Source: Solibacillus isronensis | Lineage (GTDB): Bacteria; Bacillota; Bacilli; Bacillales_A; Planococcaceae | Assembly: GCF_900168685.1 (NCBI RefSeq) | Contig: NZ_FVZN01000013.1 | Location: 248,001-312,000 of the forward strand | Length of the DNA stretch: 64,000 nucleotides | Direction of reading: 5' to 3' | In this document: piece by piece, positions 34,303-43,550 of the stretch | Position numbering within the stretch: the first letter of the stretch is position 1 | Layout of the letters: each line of letters opens with the position of its first letter | Translations under genes and position numbers: made by a program | Notes under the pieces: model-generated | What the model saw: only the letters and a program-made list of their open reading frames with translations | Told to the model about the DNA's origin: nothing | Databases searched by the model: none

Positions 34303-35316
34303 TTACTTTTTTTTCCTCTCAAAATAACCCAGTATATACATATAGGAGAAAATAGATATTACTAAAATTAGCATACTGAAAATAAAAATCATCCACCCCA
34401 TATTCAAGTGGATTCTTATAAATTGAAAGTCTGCTAATAACTCAAAGGCTCCTAAGAGAATAATTATTATACTAAAGATTCCGCTAATAAATAACGTTGG
34501 ATGCTTCTTCTCAATTGAACAAGTACATTCTCTTTTTTTACAATGACAATTTCTAAGCTTCTCTCCAGTTAATTTAGCTATACTATTCAATAGTAAAAAA
34601 AGTATCGATAAGATAGCCATTAAACAAAGACTTCCCAAAATCATTATCTTCCCCAAAGGAGCATTCACATCATTAAGTATATTTGATAATATTGTTAAGC
34701 CTCCAAAAGAAGCTAATAAAATGGCCGCAAAAATACCTAATATTGATATAAAGTCTTTTTGCATTTTCCGTGATTTTTTCTTTACTTTGTTATTAAGATT
34801 TTTCAACTCTGTAATTTTTAACCCCAAACTTGAAATTTGTTCTTCAACTTCTCTAGACTGGAACTCTAACTCACTTGTCTTTTTTGAAATATATTCACCT
34901 AAAGCTTTTTGTTTTGCATCTAATTCATTAGCGACTTTAAAGAATAATTTTTTCTGATGTTCAACCAATTTTACGTGGTCTTTTATTTTTTCAATAAACT
35001 CGTTCCACAAGTCTAGTTCAGTTACCTTTTCTTTTCCTAGTTCATGCATATTTTCTAAATTAAAATTAAATACAGTTAAATCTTCATCTTCATAGTTATC
35101 GGATAAGTTAATATCTAATAAATTTTCAGTTATCTCAGAATAAACTCTTTCTTTATGGTTACATGTATGTATCCAATTATCTAGTATGGACTTAAATAAA
35201 TCTGTATCTATACTTAATTTCTCTTTCTTTAACATTTCTATTGAGCTTTTAAAATCTATATTAAAAGAAGCCGAGCTTTTACCATGCTCAGCTTCATAAG
35301 AAACCTTATTCACCAT
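34303..35316 (-). CDS. membrane protein paired with a Panacea-domain protein; putative toxin
   Basis: A 337-residue protein: a soluble N-terminal half with a coiled coil (about residues 125-188), then four membrane helices (190-212, 222-247, 276-296, 307-331). A Cys/His-rich loop, CHCKKRECTC, lies at 257-266 between helices 2 and 3. It overlaps the upstream DUF4065 gene by 11 bases and follows GGGAG. Panacea antitoxins are known to neutralise many unrelated toxins, including membrane-acting ones, so this is a candidate toxin. It is equally possible that it is a phage-exclusion protein. No enzymatic motif is visible. Confidence 0.5.
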   Translation of the reverse strand: MVNKVSYEAEHGKSSASFNIDFKSSIEMLKKEKLSIDTDLFKSILDNWIHTCNHKERVYSEITENLLDINLSDNYEDEDLTVFNFNLENMHELGKEKVTELDLWNEFIEKIKDHVKLVEHQKKLFFKVANELDAKQKALGEYISKKTSELEFQSREVEEQISSLGLKITELKNLNNKVKKKSRKMQKDFISILGIFAAILLASFGGLTILSNILNDVNAPLGKIMILGSLCLMAILSILFLLLNSIAKLTGEKLRNCHCKKRECTCSIEKKHPTLFISGIFSIIIILLGAFELLADFQFIRIHLNMGWMIFIFSMLILVISIFSYMYILGYFERKKK

Positions 35317-35803
35317 TAACCGTGCTCCCTATAATTCGATTAAAATCCTCATTAGTATAAAAGAGATTTTCTTCTCTTTTTTCTATCTTAGACTTCGCCT
35401 CTTTCCAGACATCTTCCTCGTGAGTAATATCTACAAGTCGGAATGAATTAAGAACGCCATATTTATCAATTATTTCATTTAATAGTGCTTCGTCAGCATA
35501 AGTCAGTTCTTCAGATTTAATTTTGGAAGTTTTAAAGATTCCATCTTCAAATGTAAACTGAACTGTAGGCGATTCAATAGAACTAGACCCTTTAAATTTA
35601 TATTCGTTATAGACATCTCGAACTACAGGGCCAAGTTTCCATTTTTCTATTTGCTGTTTAAACGGGAAGTTTTCATTTAATTTAAAATACTCTACAGCAA
35701 AGAAATATAGGAGTTTTTGCAATTTAATATGATCTAATGGCAGATTTTTTTCGTGCATATTGTTAATGATATTCGATGCAACATTTACTGCATTATACGC
35801 CAT
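35306..35803 (-). CDS. DUF4065/Panacea (PanA/SocA-like) protein, putative antitoxin
   Basis: About 165 residues with the Panacea pattern: NAVNVASNIINNMHEKNLPL, then IKLQKLLYFFAVEYFK, and KWKLGPVVRDVYNEYKFKG. The YF...LGPV--VY-EYK signature is typical. PanA domains act as antitoxins that bind a partner encoded beside them; some are proteolytic adaptors (SocA). ATG 35803 is chosen because GAGGGAG directly abuts the earlier ATG. With the overlapping membrane protein it forms a two-gene operon at the right end of the island. Confidence 0.75.
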   Translation of the reverse strand: MAYNAVNVASNIINNMHEKNLPLDHIKLQKLLYFFAVEYFKLNENFPFKQQIEKWKLGPVVRDVYNEYKFKGSSSIESPTVQFTFEDGIFKTSKIKSEELTYADEALLNEIIDKYGVLNSFRLVDITHEEDVWKEAKSKIEKREENLFYTNEDFNRIIGSTVNGE

Positions 35804-35937
35804 ACAAAACATCTCCCTCAGTATTTATTTATTTAATTATAACACTTATAATTAATTATGTCATTAAACAGAACTAATGTTCTAGTTTTTTTAACTACGA
35901 CTGATTGATATTAGATGAAATTCAATGACATAAGAAA

Positions 35938-35975
35938 AAGGCCAAAACCCTTTAATACCAAGGGTTTTGACCTTC
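35938..35975. terminator. terminator downstream of ssrA, inside the island end
   Basis: AAGGCCAAAACCCTT pairs with AAGGGTTTTGACCTT. On the minus strand it lies just past the tmRNA 3' end, so it can terminate ssrA, apparently supplied by the element. Confidence 0.7.
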
Positions 35976-35999
35976 ATTGATTTCCATTGAAATCTTAAG

Positions 36000-36014
36000 T
36001 ATGGAGACGGTGGG
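36000..36014. other. candidate attR within the ssrA 3' end
   Basis: TATGGAGACGGTGGG, the 3' terminal bases of the tmRNA gene plus the next base, identical to 21246-21260. Confidence 0.7.
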
Positions 36015-36355
36015 AGTCGAACCCACGTCCAGAAGCTCCAATACGCCGGCTTCTACGCGTGTAGTTTGTCTACTTGCAATTCGCGAGTTCTTATGCCGAC
36101 AAACAGGCGTCCGAATCGCTAACCTGGAAATCTCTTACCGTTGACTCAGGTGGTGCCAACGATCGTATCCCACTTAAGTTGAACCCAGCGTAGTCTACAT
36201 GGGCGATAGACAGGCTGAGTGCTACGCGCTATTAAGCTGCGAAAGCGAAGTTTTGTTGTTTGCCAGTTATTATATAACTTCCGTTGTTGACGAAGACGAG
36301 ACCTCCGACGCGCGACCAGAGCTTGAACCACCCCTGTCGAATCCGTAACGTCCCC
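36002..36355 (-). ncRNA. ssrA: transfer-messenger RNA (tmRNA)
   Basis: About 354 nt. The 5' end GGGGACGTTACGGATTCGAC and the 3' end GGGTTCGACTCCCACCGTC pair as the alanyl tRNA-like acceptor, with T-loop TTCGACT. The reading frame for the tag is AAACAACAAAACTTCGC within GGCAAA...GCTTAA, giving a tag ending KQQNFAFAA. tmRNA rescues stalled ribosomes with SmpB, whose gene is 0.7 kb upstream. The CCA is not fully encoded. Integration of the island leaves the RNA intact. Confidence 0.97.
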
Positions 36356-36514
36356 GAGTAGTAGTAAACCCGAGTTAAGTTTCGGCATGAGCGAGATGCT
36401 CATTAAAACGTGTACCGTATGAGTAGATACACACTGGCTAGTACAGTCAATTATATGACAGAACGGCTGAGCTTGCAAGTAATTCTGCTTCTCTCGTACA
36501 CTGCCAATATTTCC

Positions 36515-36892
36515 TTAGCCCTGTTTATATAATTGGTTGCGGTAGTCTACAGGTGTGACACCGTGGAACCTTTTGAACAGCTGCGTAAATTCGAAGTAAC
36601 CGTTCAACCCGATTATTTTTGAAATTTCCTTGAAGTCCATTTGCGTATATTCCAGTAATCCTTCTGCTTTGTGTAAGCGGACTTTCGTAATATATTCATT
36701 GACCGGCATCCCGAACTGCTGCTCGAAAATACCATTATAGTCCGGATTTTCATCGGCAATAATCTCTTCAACCAATGCCAAACAATCGGCATATACACTA
36801 TACTTTTCAACTAAAATGACAATCTTATCGACCAACTCTGCGTTGCGTAATCCATTCACCTGTGGAAATCCCCCTACATATGCTAATGCCAT
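36515..36892 (-). CDS. AraC-family helix-turn-helix protein (C-terminal-domain type)
   Basis: About 125 residues, holding little more than the AraC/XylS DNA-binding domain: VNEYITKVRLHKAEGLLEYT, then FKEISKIIGLNGYFEFTQLF and KRFHGVTPVDYR. The usual sensor domain is absent, and a short acidic N-terminal region replaces it. I use ATG 36892 after GAGGTG; a longer frame exists upstream without a signal. It lies between ssrA and smpB, with no obvious target. Confidence 0.75.
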   Translation of the reverse strand: MALAYVGGFPQVNGLRNAELVDKIVILVEKYSVYADCLALVEEIIADENPDYNGIFEQQFGMPVNEYITKVRLHKAEGLLEYTQMDFKEISKIIGLNGYFEFTQLFKRFHGVTPVDYRNQLYKQG

Positions 36893-36992
36893 TGACCAAA
36901 ACACCTCAAATTTCGTTATCTTTACAAAACCTTTACTCCATTTTACTTTTGTACCCCCATTTTTTAGATTAAAAACCACTATTTTTGCACAA

Positions 36993-37041
36993 AAAAGAGA
37001 TGTGTTAAAAAATAAACAAATTCGTTTAACACATCTCTTTT
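36993..37041. terminator. strong terminator between smpB and the AraC-like gene
   Basis: AAAAAGAGATGTGTTAAA pairs with TTTAACACATCTCTTTT. It follows smpB on the minus strand. Confidence 0.8.
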
Positions 37042-37082
37042 CGTCAATTTAATTATGCCGCTGAAAACAATGGATTTTCCGC

Positions 37083-37547
37083 TTACTGCTGGCGTTCCTT
37101 GAAAGCACGTTCCATGTCGCGCTTCGCTTCTTTTTTCTTCATATCATGACGTTTATCGTAATCTTTCTTACCTTTTGCAAGACCGATCAACAGCTTCGCA
37201 TAGCCGTCTTTAATATACATTTTCAGTGGAACAATCGTATAGCCGTCACGCTTTACGGCACCGACCAGTTCACTGATTTGCTTTTTATGTAACAGCAGCT
37301 TGCGTTCGCGTAAAGGGTCATGATTGTAGCGGTTCCCTTGGTCGAATGGCGAAATATGCATATTTTTTACCCATGCTTCCCCACCCGCAATACTAATATA
37401 CGCTTCCTTGAGCTGGACACGGGCACCTCGTACGGATTTAATCTCCGTCCCTGTCAGTACCATCCCCGCTTCAATCGTTTCTTCTATGAAGTAATCATGG
37501 CTCGCTTTTTTGTTTTGAGCTAAAACTTTCCCTGCGCCTTTTGCCAT
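37083..37547 (-). CDS. smpB: SsrA-binding protein SmpB
   Basis: A 154-residue RNA-binding protein required for tmRNA-mediated ribosome rescue. It shows [40 protein letters not shown], a conserved core, and the lysine-rich C-terminal tail [23 protein letters not shown] follows GAGGTG. It is preceded by rnr and followed, after a terminator and one gene, by ssrA, the order common in Bacillales. Confidence 0.97.
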   Translation of the reverse strand: MAKGAGKVLAQNKKASHDYFIEETIEAGMVLTGTEIKSVRGARVQLKEAYISIAGGEAWVKNMHISPFDQGNRYNHDPLRERKLLLHKKQISELVGAVKRDGYTIVPLKMYIKDGYAKLLIGLAKGKKDYDKRHDMKKKEAKRDMERAFKERQQ

Positions 37548-37577
37548 TCGTTAAACACCTCTATTTTAAAGGAGAGG

Positions 37578-37606
37578 AGCTATGATGCCGAATATGCATC
37601 ATAGCT
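37578..37606. terminator. hairpin between rnr and smpB
   Basis: AGCTATGATGC pairs with GCATCATAGCT around CGAATAT. There is no T-run after it in the transcribed direction, so it may be a processing or attenuating hairpin rather than a full terminator. Confidence 0.5.
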
Positions 37607-37616
37607 TCACACCTTA

Positions 37617-40025
37617 CTATTTCTTTTTGCTTTTTTTCTTTTTCCCTTTTGCGATGCCTTCGTAAAACTTCGGCTTATCGCCTGATTTGCCTTCTTTGCG
37701 TCGCCCGCGTGGATCACGGTCAGATGAGCCTGTACGTTTCGCTTTTTCCGGGCGTGCCTTGCTTCCGCCGCGCGATTTGCGGTCACGCTTTTCACCTGTA
37801 CGCTCATCATCTTTTTTGCGGCCTTCTCTGCGACCTGCATGGATCACTTTCGATGTTTGGCGACGGGACGGACGTGGGCTGTTCACCATATCGACGATTT
37901 CAAAGTCGACCGAAGATTCCTCGATCACGACGTTCGCCACACGGATTTTCACTTCATCCCCGATGCGGAACTGACGGCCGGTACGCTCCCCGATCATCAT
38001 CATATGACGGTCTTCAAAACGGTAGTAATCGTCGGTCATATTCGAAATATGCACAAGACCTTCGACCGTATTTTCAAGCTCTACGAAAATACCGAAGTTC
38101 GTAATCGATGACACAATCCCTTCGAATTCTTCCCCGATTTTATCGGACATGAACTGCGCTTTTTTCAGTGCATCCGTATCACGCTCCGCTTCAACGGCGC
38201 GACGTTCACGACCAGATGTATGATCCGCAATTTCATCCATGACCGCGCTCCATTGCACAACCGTTTCCTTCGATGTATCACCGTTAATGAGATACGTACG
38301 GATTAAACGATGGACGATTAAGTCCGGGTAACGACGGATCGGTGATGTGAAGTGCGTATAAAACTCTGTCGACAAACCGAAGTGGCCTAATGACTCGGCA
38401 TAATACTTCGCCTGCTGCATCGAACGCAACAGCATCGTTGAAATGACCGGCTCTTCCGGCAAGCCTTCAATCGAACGAATGACTTCCTGTAATGCTTTCG
38501 GGTGTACCGAGTTTCCAGTACCTTTAATCATAATCCCGAAATTTGTCACAAACTCAAAGAATCGTTGCAGTTTTTCCGGCTTCGGATCTTCGTGAATACG
38601 GTAGATGAACGGCAGCTCCATCCAGTGGAAATGCTCGGCAATCGTTTCGTTCGCTGCAAGCATGAACTCCTCAATCAGACGCTCAGCAACAGTACGTTCA
38701 CGTAACACGATGTCAGTCGGCCAACCGTCTTCATTCACCAGTACTTTTGATTCTTTGAAATCAAAGTCAATTGCACCGCGCGCCATACGTTTGTTGCGCA
38801 GAATTTGCGCTAAATCAGCCATATCTCGGAACATCGGTACTAAGCTTTCATAGCGCTCCATTAATTCCGGGTTTTCGTCCGGATTTTCTAAAATATTATA
38901 AACGTCCGAATACGTCATACGCTCCGTTGTTTTAATAACACTTTGGAAAATTTCATGCTTCACCACTTGCCCTGCCTGGTCGATTGTCATTTCGCATGAT
39001 AATGTCAGACGGTCGACTTGCGGGTTCAAGGAACAGATGCCGTTCGATAAACGGTGCGGAATCATCGGAATTACGCGGTCTGTTAAATATACAGATGTCG
39101 CGCGTTCATATGCTTCCTGATCGAGTACAGAGCCTTGTGTCACGTAATAGCTGACATCGGCAATGTGTACACCGAGCTTGTATGTGCCATTGTCATTTTT
39201 CACGACAGTAACGGCATCATCCAAGTCTTTCGCGTCAGCACCATCGATTGTCACGATCACTTCATTGCGCAGATCGCGGCGTCCGACCAAATCCTGTTCA
39301 GAAATTTCTTCCGGTACATCGATTGCCGCCTGGACAACCTCCTGCGGGAATTCTGGCGGAATATCATATTTATACAGAATCGATAAAATGTCCACACCCG
39401 GATCATTTTTATGACCTAAAATTTTCGTGATCATCCCTGTCGCAGATTTCGTCGCATCCGGCCAGTGCGTTACTTCGACAACGACTTTATGTCCGTCGAC
39501 CGCACCCATTGCGTCCTCTTTTGCGATAAAGATATCCATATTCAATTTCTTATCATCTGTAACGACAAAACCAAAACCTCGGTTTGCCTGGTATGTACCG
39601 ACAAATGATGTTTTGCTGCGCTCGACGATTTTCACGATTGTTCCTTCACGGCGGTCACCTGATTGTTCCTTTAATACACGTACGAGCACGGTATCTTCAT
39701 TCAGTGCACCGTTAACTTCGTGTGCGGGGATGAAAATATCGTCCATGCCTTGTTCTTCCGGTGCGACGAAACCGAATCCTTTGGCATTCCCGATAAAGCG
39801 GCCGCGCAGTAAATTCATGCGTTCCGGTAAACCGTAGCGATTGGAACGGGAGCGAACGATATGTCCTTGCGCTTCCATTTTCACGAGCGTTTTCACTAAC
39901 TCACGGAACTCATCCGCTTCTTCTAATTCAAGAACATCTTCAATTTCCGATACGGTCATCGGTTTATAGCCATCGTCCTTCATCATATCGAGGACGCGCT
40001 GTTGTAATTCATTTTGTTGTGTCAT
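37617..40025 (-). CDS. rnr: ribonuclease R
   Basis: An 802-residue processive 3'-5' exoribonuclease. It has an N-terminal winged helix, cold-shock domains ([33 protein letters not shown]), the RNB catalytic domain ([17 protein letters not shown] with the metal-binding Asp residues), an S1 domain ([20 protein letters not shown]) and a very basic Lys/Arg tail ending [13 protein letters not shown] follows AAGGAGGG. The protein works with tmRNA in clearing non-stop mRNA, in line with its neighbours. Confidence 0.97.
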   Translation of the reverse strand: MTQQNELQQRVLDMMKDDGYKPMTVSEIEDVLELEEADEFRELVKTLVKMEAQGHIVRSRSNRYGLPERMNLLRGRFIGNAKGFGFVAPEEQGMDDIFIPAHEVNGALNEDTVLVRVLKEQSGDRREGTIVKIVERSKTSFVGTYQANRGFGFVVTDDKKLNMDIFIAKEDAMGAVDGHKVVVEVTHWPDATKSATGMITKILGHKNDPGVDILSILYKYDIPPEFPQEVVQAAIDVPEEISEQDLVGRRDLRNEVIVTIDGADAKDLDDAVTVVKNDNGTYKLGVHIADVSYYVTQGSVLDQEAYERATSVYLTDRVIPMIPHRLSNGICSLNPQVDRLTLSCEMTIDQAGQVVKHEIFQSVIKTTERMTYSDVYNILENPDENPELMERYESLVPMFRDMADLAQILRNKRMARGAIDFDFKESKVLVNEDGWPTDIVLRERTVAERLIEEFMLAANETIAEHFHWMELPFIYRIHEDPKPEKLQRFFEFVTNFGIMIKGTGNSVHPKALQEVIRSIEGLPEEPVISTMLLRSMQQAKYYAESLGHFGLSTEFYTHFTSPIRRYPDLIVHRLIRTYLINGDTSKETVVQWSAVMDEIADHTSGRERRAVEAERDTDALKKAQFMSDKIGEEFEGIVSSITNFGIFVELENTVEGLVHISNMTDDYYRFEDRHMMMIGERTGRQFRIGDEVKIRVANVVIEESSVDFEIVDMVNSPRPSRRQTSKVIHAGRREGRKKDDERTGEKRDRKSRGGSKARPEKAKRTGSSDRDPRGRRKEGKSGDKPKFYEGIAKGKKKKSKKK

Positions 40026-40075
40026 GTATTATTTCCCTCCTTTGAACAGAAAATAAAGTTCAAGTTTATTTAAGA

Positions 40076-40240
40076 AGTGCTTCGCAAGCCGTTGATTTCC
40101 GTTTCGGTTACGCTTTCCGCGGGCGTGGCCTTACACGAACGTCTCAGGCGTCACGCTTTTCCCGCTGGAAGCTTGCTTGTGACGAAAGGCTTTAGCCGTC
40201 AGTCACACTCGAACCTTCACACCAATCAACTACTAAACGT
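40076..40240. repeat. dispersed intergenic repeat, copy 1 (rnr-est)
   Basis: GCCGTTGATTTCCGTTTCGG, then ACGCTTTCCGCGGGCGTGGC ... GTCTCAGGCGTCACGCTTTT, then CCCGCTGGA. It is GC-rich and partly self-complementary. A closely related copy lies at 54945-55055 between tpiA and pgk. Similar GC-rich intergenic elements are widespread in Bacillales. Confidence 0.8.
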
Positions 40241-40294
40241 TTAAATTTAAATTACCCCTCTATAAATAAACTGAACAAAAATTTATTCACACCA

Positions 40295-41041
40295 TTAGAC
40301 TATCCAATCTAACGAATTTAAAAACGTGAGAACTTCTTCATGAAGCTGGTCTTTTTCTTTGTCGAGTGTGATGACATGGCCCGAATGCTCATACCAGCTG
40401 ATTTTTTTGTCGTTCGATTCGACGGTGTCATAAATAATATTGGCTGAATCGGGGTTGATGACTTTGTCGTTGCGCGCTTGGATTACTAAAATCGGCGCAT
40501 ACAGTAAGTCGATCGTCTCTCGTACATCGTAAATCAATTGCTGCAGTTCAGGCAGTGATGCCATTCCTTGCTGCTTAATCGCTTCAATCTCTAATTCAAT
40601 TTCCTGTTCACTTTTACCTTGTTGTTTTTTATATTGTTTTGCATATTCAAGAACGCCTTCAAACATAATGTCTGTCGTGCGCATCGTCACCGGCGAGCAC
40701 ATCGTCACAACGCCTTTCACCGGATGACTTGTCGCAAGCTTGAGTGAAAATACGCCACCGAGCGATAATCCTGCAACAGCGATTTCTTCATAGCCTGCCT
40801 CTTTTAATTGTGTATACCCGTTTTTTACATCTTGCCACCATTCTTCGGGATTTGAGACAATCAGTTCTTCTGGCGGAACACCATGTCCTTTATAATGTGG
40901 GGCAAGCGATGTGTAGCCGTGCTTTTCCAAAAAGCGTCCAAGCATCCGCACATCTGCCGAACTACCTGTAAATCCATGTAATAATAAAACCGCTCTCGGT
41001 CCTGCCTGAAAGAAGAACGGTGAAGACAAAGCTGTTTTCAT
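40295..41041 (-). CDS. est: carboxylesterase (Est30-like alpha/beta hydrolase)
   Basis: A 248-residue serine esterase: [20 protein letters not shown] (oxyanion hole), [15 protein letters not shown] with nucleophile Ser in GLSLGG, an Asp in [15 protein letters not shown] and His in [20 protein letters not shown]. It fits the monoacylglycerol lipase-like Est30 family that sits between secG and rnr in Bacillus and Geobacillus. It hydrolyses short-chain esters in the cytosol. ATG follows GGAG. Confidence 0.92.
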   Translation of the reverse strand: MKTALSSPFFFQAGPRAVLLLHGFTGSSADVRMLGRFLEKHGYTSLAPHYKGHGVPPEELIVSNPEEWWQDVKNGYTQLKEAGYEEIAVAGLSLGGVFSLKLATSHPVKGVVTMCSPVTMRTTDIMFEGVLEYAKQYKKQQGKSEQEIELEIEAIKQQGMASLPELQQLIYDVRETIDLLYAPILVIQARNDKVINPDSANIIYDTVESNDKKISWYEHSGHVITLDKEKDQLHEEVLTFLNSLDWIV

Positions 41042-41350
41042 ACTCGTGGCTCCTGTCTTATTGAATAATATGAAAGATACGATTCAATCACACCATTGAA
41101 TCGTGGAAAACTTTTCATTTCTTTCTTCTATTATACTTCGTTTCCTGCCACACTAAAAGAAAAAGCCCAACCTAGCATTAAATGCTTGGTTAGGCGTTTA
41201 ATTTCAATCAATTTAATCACTTACGCCTCGGCGTAAGTGCGTCCTGATTCGGCTTTGTGCTTGCACAAAGAACTCCTTGCCGAATCTGTGACATCTGCCA
41301 GAGGCTATAATTTCTTTCAGTCGCTGTTTTATACAGCGGGTGAAAGAAAT
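41042..41350. other. intergenic region with a cluster of hairpins
   Basis: No gene. It contains a terminator-like hairpin (AAAGCCCAACCTAGCATT ... TGCTTGGTTAGGCGTTT, about 41161-41200), CTTACGCCTCGGCGTAAG, GATTCGGC ... GCCGAATC, and TTTCTTTCAGTCGCTG ... CAGCGGGTGAAAGAAA, which reaches to the secG stop. Four hairpins in 200 bp suggest a mobile REP-type unit. Confidence 0.5.
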
Positions 41351-41578
41351 TTAGAATTTCGTAATCGCTAATGCTAATACGAAGAATGCAACAGAAAGAA
41401 CGATTGTTGTGCGGTGTAGGACTAGATCCATTCCACGAGCTTTCTGTTTACCGAATAGTTGCTCAGCTCCACCAGAGATGGCACCTGATAAACCAGCGCT
41501 TTTACCTGATTGTAATAATACAACAACGATTAAGGCTATAGCTACGATAATAAGTAATACTGTAAATAACGTATGCAT
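41351..41578 (-). CDS. secG: preprotein translocase subunit SecG
   Basis: A 75-residue protein with two membrane helices ([20 protein letters not shown] and [15 protein letters not shown]) separated by [20 protein letters not shown], the conserved SecG loop. It supports SecYEA-driven export. ATG 41578 lies six bases after TAGGAGGTG. It is the usual upstream neighbour of est-rnr-smpB-ssrA. Confidence 0.95.
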   Translation of the reverse strand: MHTLFTVLLIIVAIALIVVVLLQSGKSAGLSGAISGGAEQLFGKQKARGMDLVLHRTTIVLSVAFFVLALAITKF

Positions 41579-41692
41579 TTGCTCCACCTCCTAAGTATGG
41601 ACGTCACAATACAAAATAGTATATCAAAACGAGGGCGCCATTACAATATTTCTTGGAAATGAACATCATATTTTATCCAACAATATCCACTC

Positions 41693-42538
41693 TTATTCAA
41701 AATCATTAAAACGGCATTCGCTTATATTACGCTTCGCCGCCAATGCAAGCGGCACCATCGTTTCAAACAGCAGATCCGCTTCTTCGAAAATCAGTTTGCG
41801 CAGTTCAATATTGAAGTACTCCTTCATCCGCGATTCGGTCATTACTTCATGAACAGCCCCGATCACCGCCTTTTTCTCCTTTGCGATCATCAATACTTGA
41901 TCGGCCAAGTAAAACGCGTGGTTCGGATAGTGCGTGTTTATAATGCATGAAATATTATGCTCTTTTGATAAGCGTTTTAATGTTTCCAAAATGACAACCT
42001 GCTTTTGCACATCCAGATGCGATTCCGGTTCATCCAAAATTAAAATTTCCGGATTCGATACGAGTGTCCTCGCGATTAACGCCAGCTGCAGTTCCCCGCC
42101 GCTCACTTCGTTGCATGACTTTTTCGCCAAATGCACAATGCCGACTTCATTTAATGCCGCGTGTGCTTTTTCATAGTCTTCCTTGCGTGGCTTTGACAAT
42201 GAACCGATATACGGAGCACGCCCCATTACCACTAAGTCTTCAATCGAAAAGCCGAACACCATTTTATGCGCCTGCGGAACGTAACCGATTTTCTTCCATA
42301 ATTCTTTTTGCGAAACTTTTGGAAGCGGTACATCATCGATCAATGTTTCACCAACCCGCCAGTCGTTCAAGCCGGTAATGCATTTTAACAAGGTTGTTTT
42401 CCCTGCGCCGTTTGGACCGAGTATTGCCATAATCTTGCCAGGTTCCAGCGTTAAGCTAATATTCGATTCATATATGAACGGCTTCACTTCCTTCTTTTTC
42501 GCATAGCAGAAGTTGCCTTCACGTACTTCTATTTTCAT
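41693..42538 (-). CDS. FecE-type iron ABC transporter ATP-binding protein
   Basis: A 281-residue ATPase: AILGPNGAGKTTLLKCITG (Walker A), VSGGELQLALIARTL (signature), EILILDEPESHLDVQ (Walker B) and the H-loop CIINTHYPNHAF. It energises import through the permease whose gene overlaps it by four bases. The operon starts at the substrate-binding protein and has a Fur box in front, so iron chelates are the likely substrate. Confidence 0.93.
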   Translation of the reverse strand: MKIEVREGNFCYAKKKEVKPFIYESNISLTLEPGKIMAILGPNGAGKTTLLKCITGLNDWRVGETLIDDVPLPKVSQKELWKKIGYVPQAHKMVFGFSIEDLVVMGRAPYIGSLSKPRKEDYEKAHAALNEVGIVHLAKKSCNEVSGGELQLALIARTLVSNPEILILDEPESHLDVQKQVVILETLKRLSKEHNISCIINTHYPNHAFYLADQVLMIAKEKKAVIGAVHEVMTESRMKEYFNIELRKLIFEEADLLFETMVPLALAAKRNISECRFNDFE

Positions 42539-43536
42539 GACCAGCTACCTCCTGTACGACGTAAAAGATAAGCAAAGAACGGTGCCCCGACAATCGCCGT
42601 TAAGATCGACAACGGAATTTCCGCCGCTGTTACCGAACGGGCGAGTGTATCGATAATAAGTAAATACGCGCCGCCGAGTGCAATCGACATCGGCAGTACG
42701 CGCTCATTGTTGCTGTCGACAAACATCCTTGCGATATGCGGAATAATTAAACCGACCCAGCCGACAATCCCTGCAACAGCAACGGCTGCCGCTGTACAAA
42801 GTGTCGCCCCTGCAATAACGAGCCACTTCATGCGTACAACATTAATCCCTAACGACTTCGCCTCATCATCCGGCAATGTCAGTAAGTTAATGCGCCAGCG
42901 CAGTGCAAGTAAAATGAACATCCCGACTAAAATAATCGGTCCTGCTGTCCATAAATCGCGGTACGAAGCTGTTCCCAAACTTCCCATCAGCCAATACGTA
43001 ATCGCAGGCAGTTTTTCTTCCGGGTCTGCCACAAATTTCGTTAATGAGATCAATGCATTAAATAACGCACTTGTCACAACCCCTGCCAGAACAAGCATAA
43101 AGATCGGCATATTGCGACCAGACCCGCCGATCAAATACGTAAATACGATAGCTGCTAACCCAAAGACGAGCGCAAAACCTTGTGTTACATAACCATTGCC
43201 AAACAGTAAAATCCCGATAGAAGCACCAAAACCGGCACCCGCTGCGACCCCTAAAATATCCGCGCTCACTAATGGATTGGCGAACATCCCTTGGAATGCG
43301 GCACCTGAAATGGAAAGCCCCGCACCGATCAATAGTGCGAGGATAATACGCGGTAGCCGAACAGTCATGACTACGTTATATTCCATTTGTGTCCAAGATT
43401 CTTCTACCGGAAAAATATGCGAACTAAGGATTTTCACCACCGTTACAAAATCGACTTCAAACCGGCCGATGCCAAGTGAAGCAATCGCAAGAACAAGCGG
43501 CAATACCCACAGTAAAATACTTTTCCACTTTTTCAT
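42535..43536 (-). CDS. FecCD-type iron ABC transporter permease
   Basis: A 333-residue membrane protein with about ten helices and family landmarks RLPRIILALLIGAGLSISGA, FQGMFANPLVSADILGVAAG and FVGWVGLIIPHIAR (here IVGWVGLIIPHIARM). A single permease suggests it forms a homodimer, as in BtuC-type importers. It lies 14 bases after the binding-protein gene. Confidence 0.93.
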   Translation of the reverse strand: MKKWKSILLWVLPLVLAIASLGIGRFEVDFVTVVKILSSHIFPVEESWTQMEYNVVMTVRLPRIILALLIGAGLSISGAAFQGMFANPLVSADILGVAAGAGFGASIGILLFGNGYVTQGFALVFGLAAIVFTYLIGGSGRNMPIFMLVLAGVVTSALFNALISLTKFVADPEEKLPAITYWLMGSLGTASYRDLWTAGPIILVGMFILLALRWRINLLTLPDDEAKSLGINVVRMKWLVIAGATLCTAAAVAVAGIVGWVGLIIPHIARMFVDSNNERVLPMSIALGGAYLLIIDTLARSVTAAEIPLSILTAIVGAPFFAYLLRRTGGSWS

Positions 43537-43550
43537 AAGAGTCCCTCGTT

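Larger units (their letters stand above)
21246..36014. mobile_element. putative ssrA-integrated genomic island (~14.8 kb)
   Basis: The segment between two identical 15-bp copies of the ssrA 3' end holds a tyrosine integrase, two excisionase-like proteins, a Xre repressor with a palindromic operator, two HUH Rep-like proteins, a type I restriction-modification system and two toxin-antitoxin-like pairs. There are no conjugation, capsid or packaging genes, so it resembles a replicating integrative or satellite element rather than a full phage or ICE. Confidence 0.75.

Noticed and set aside
37649-39837. Several plus-strand frames opposite rnr
   Set aside because: Shadows of a conserved, complete rnr gene; no ribosome binding sites or family resemblance.
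41200-41350. Possible tRNA in the est-secG gap
   Set aside because: Hairpins are present, but no cloverleaf, T-loop or CCA end is seen.
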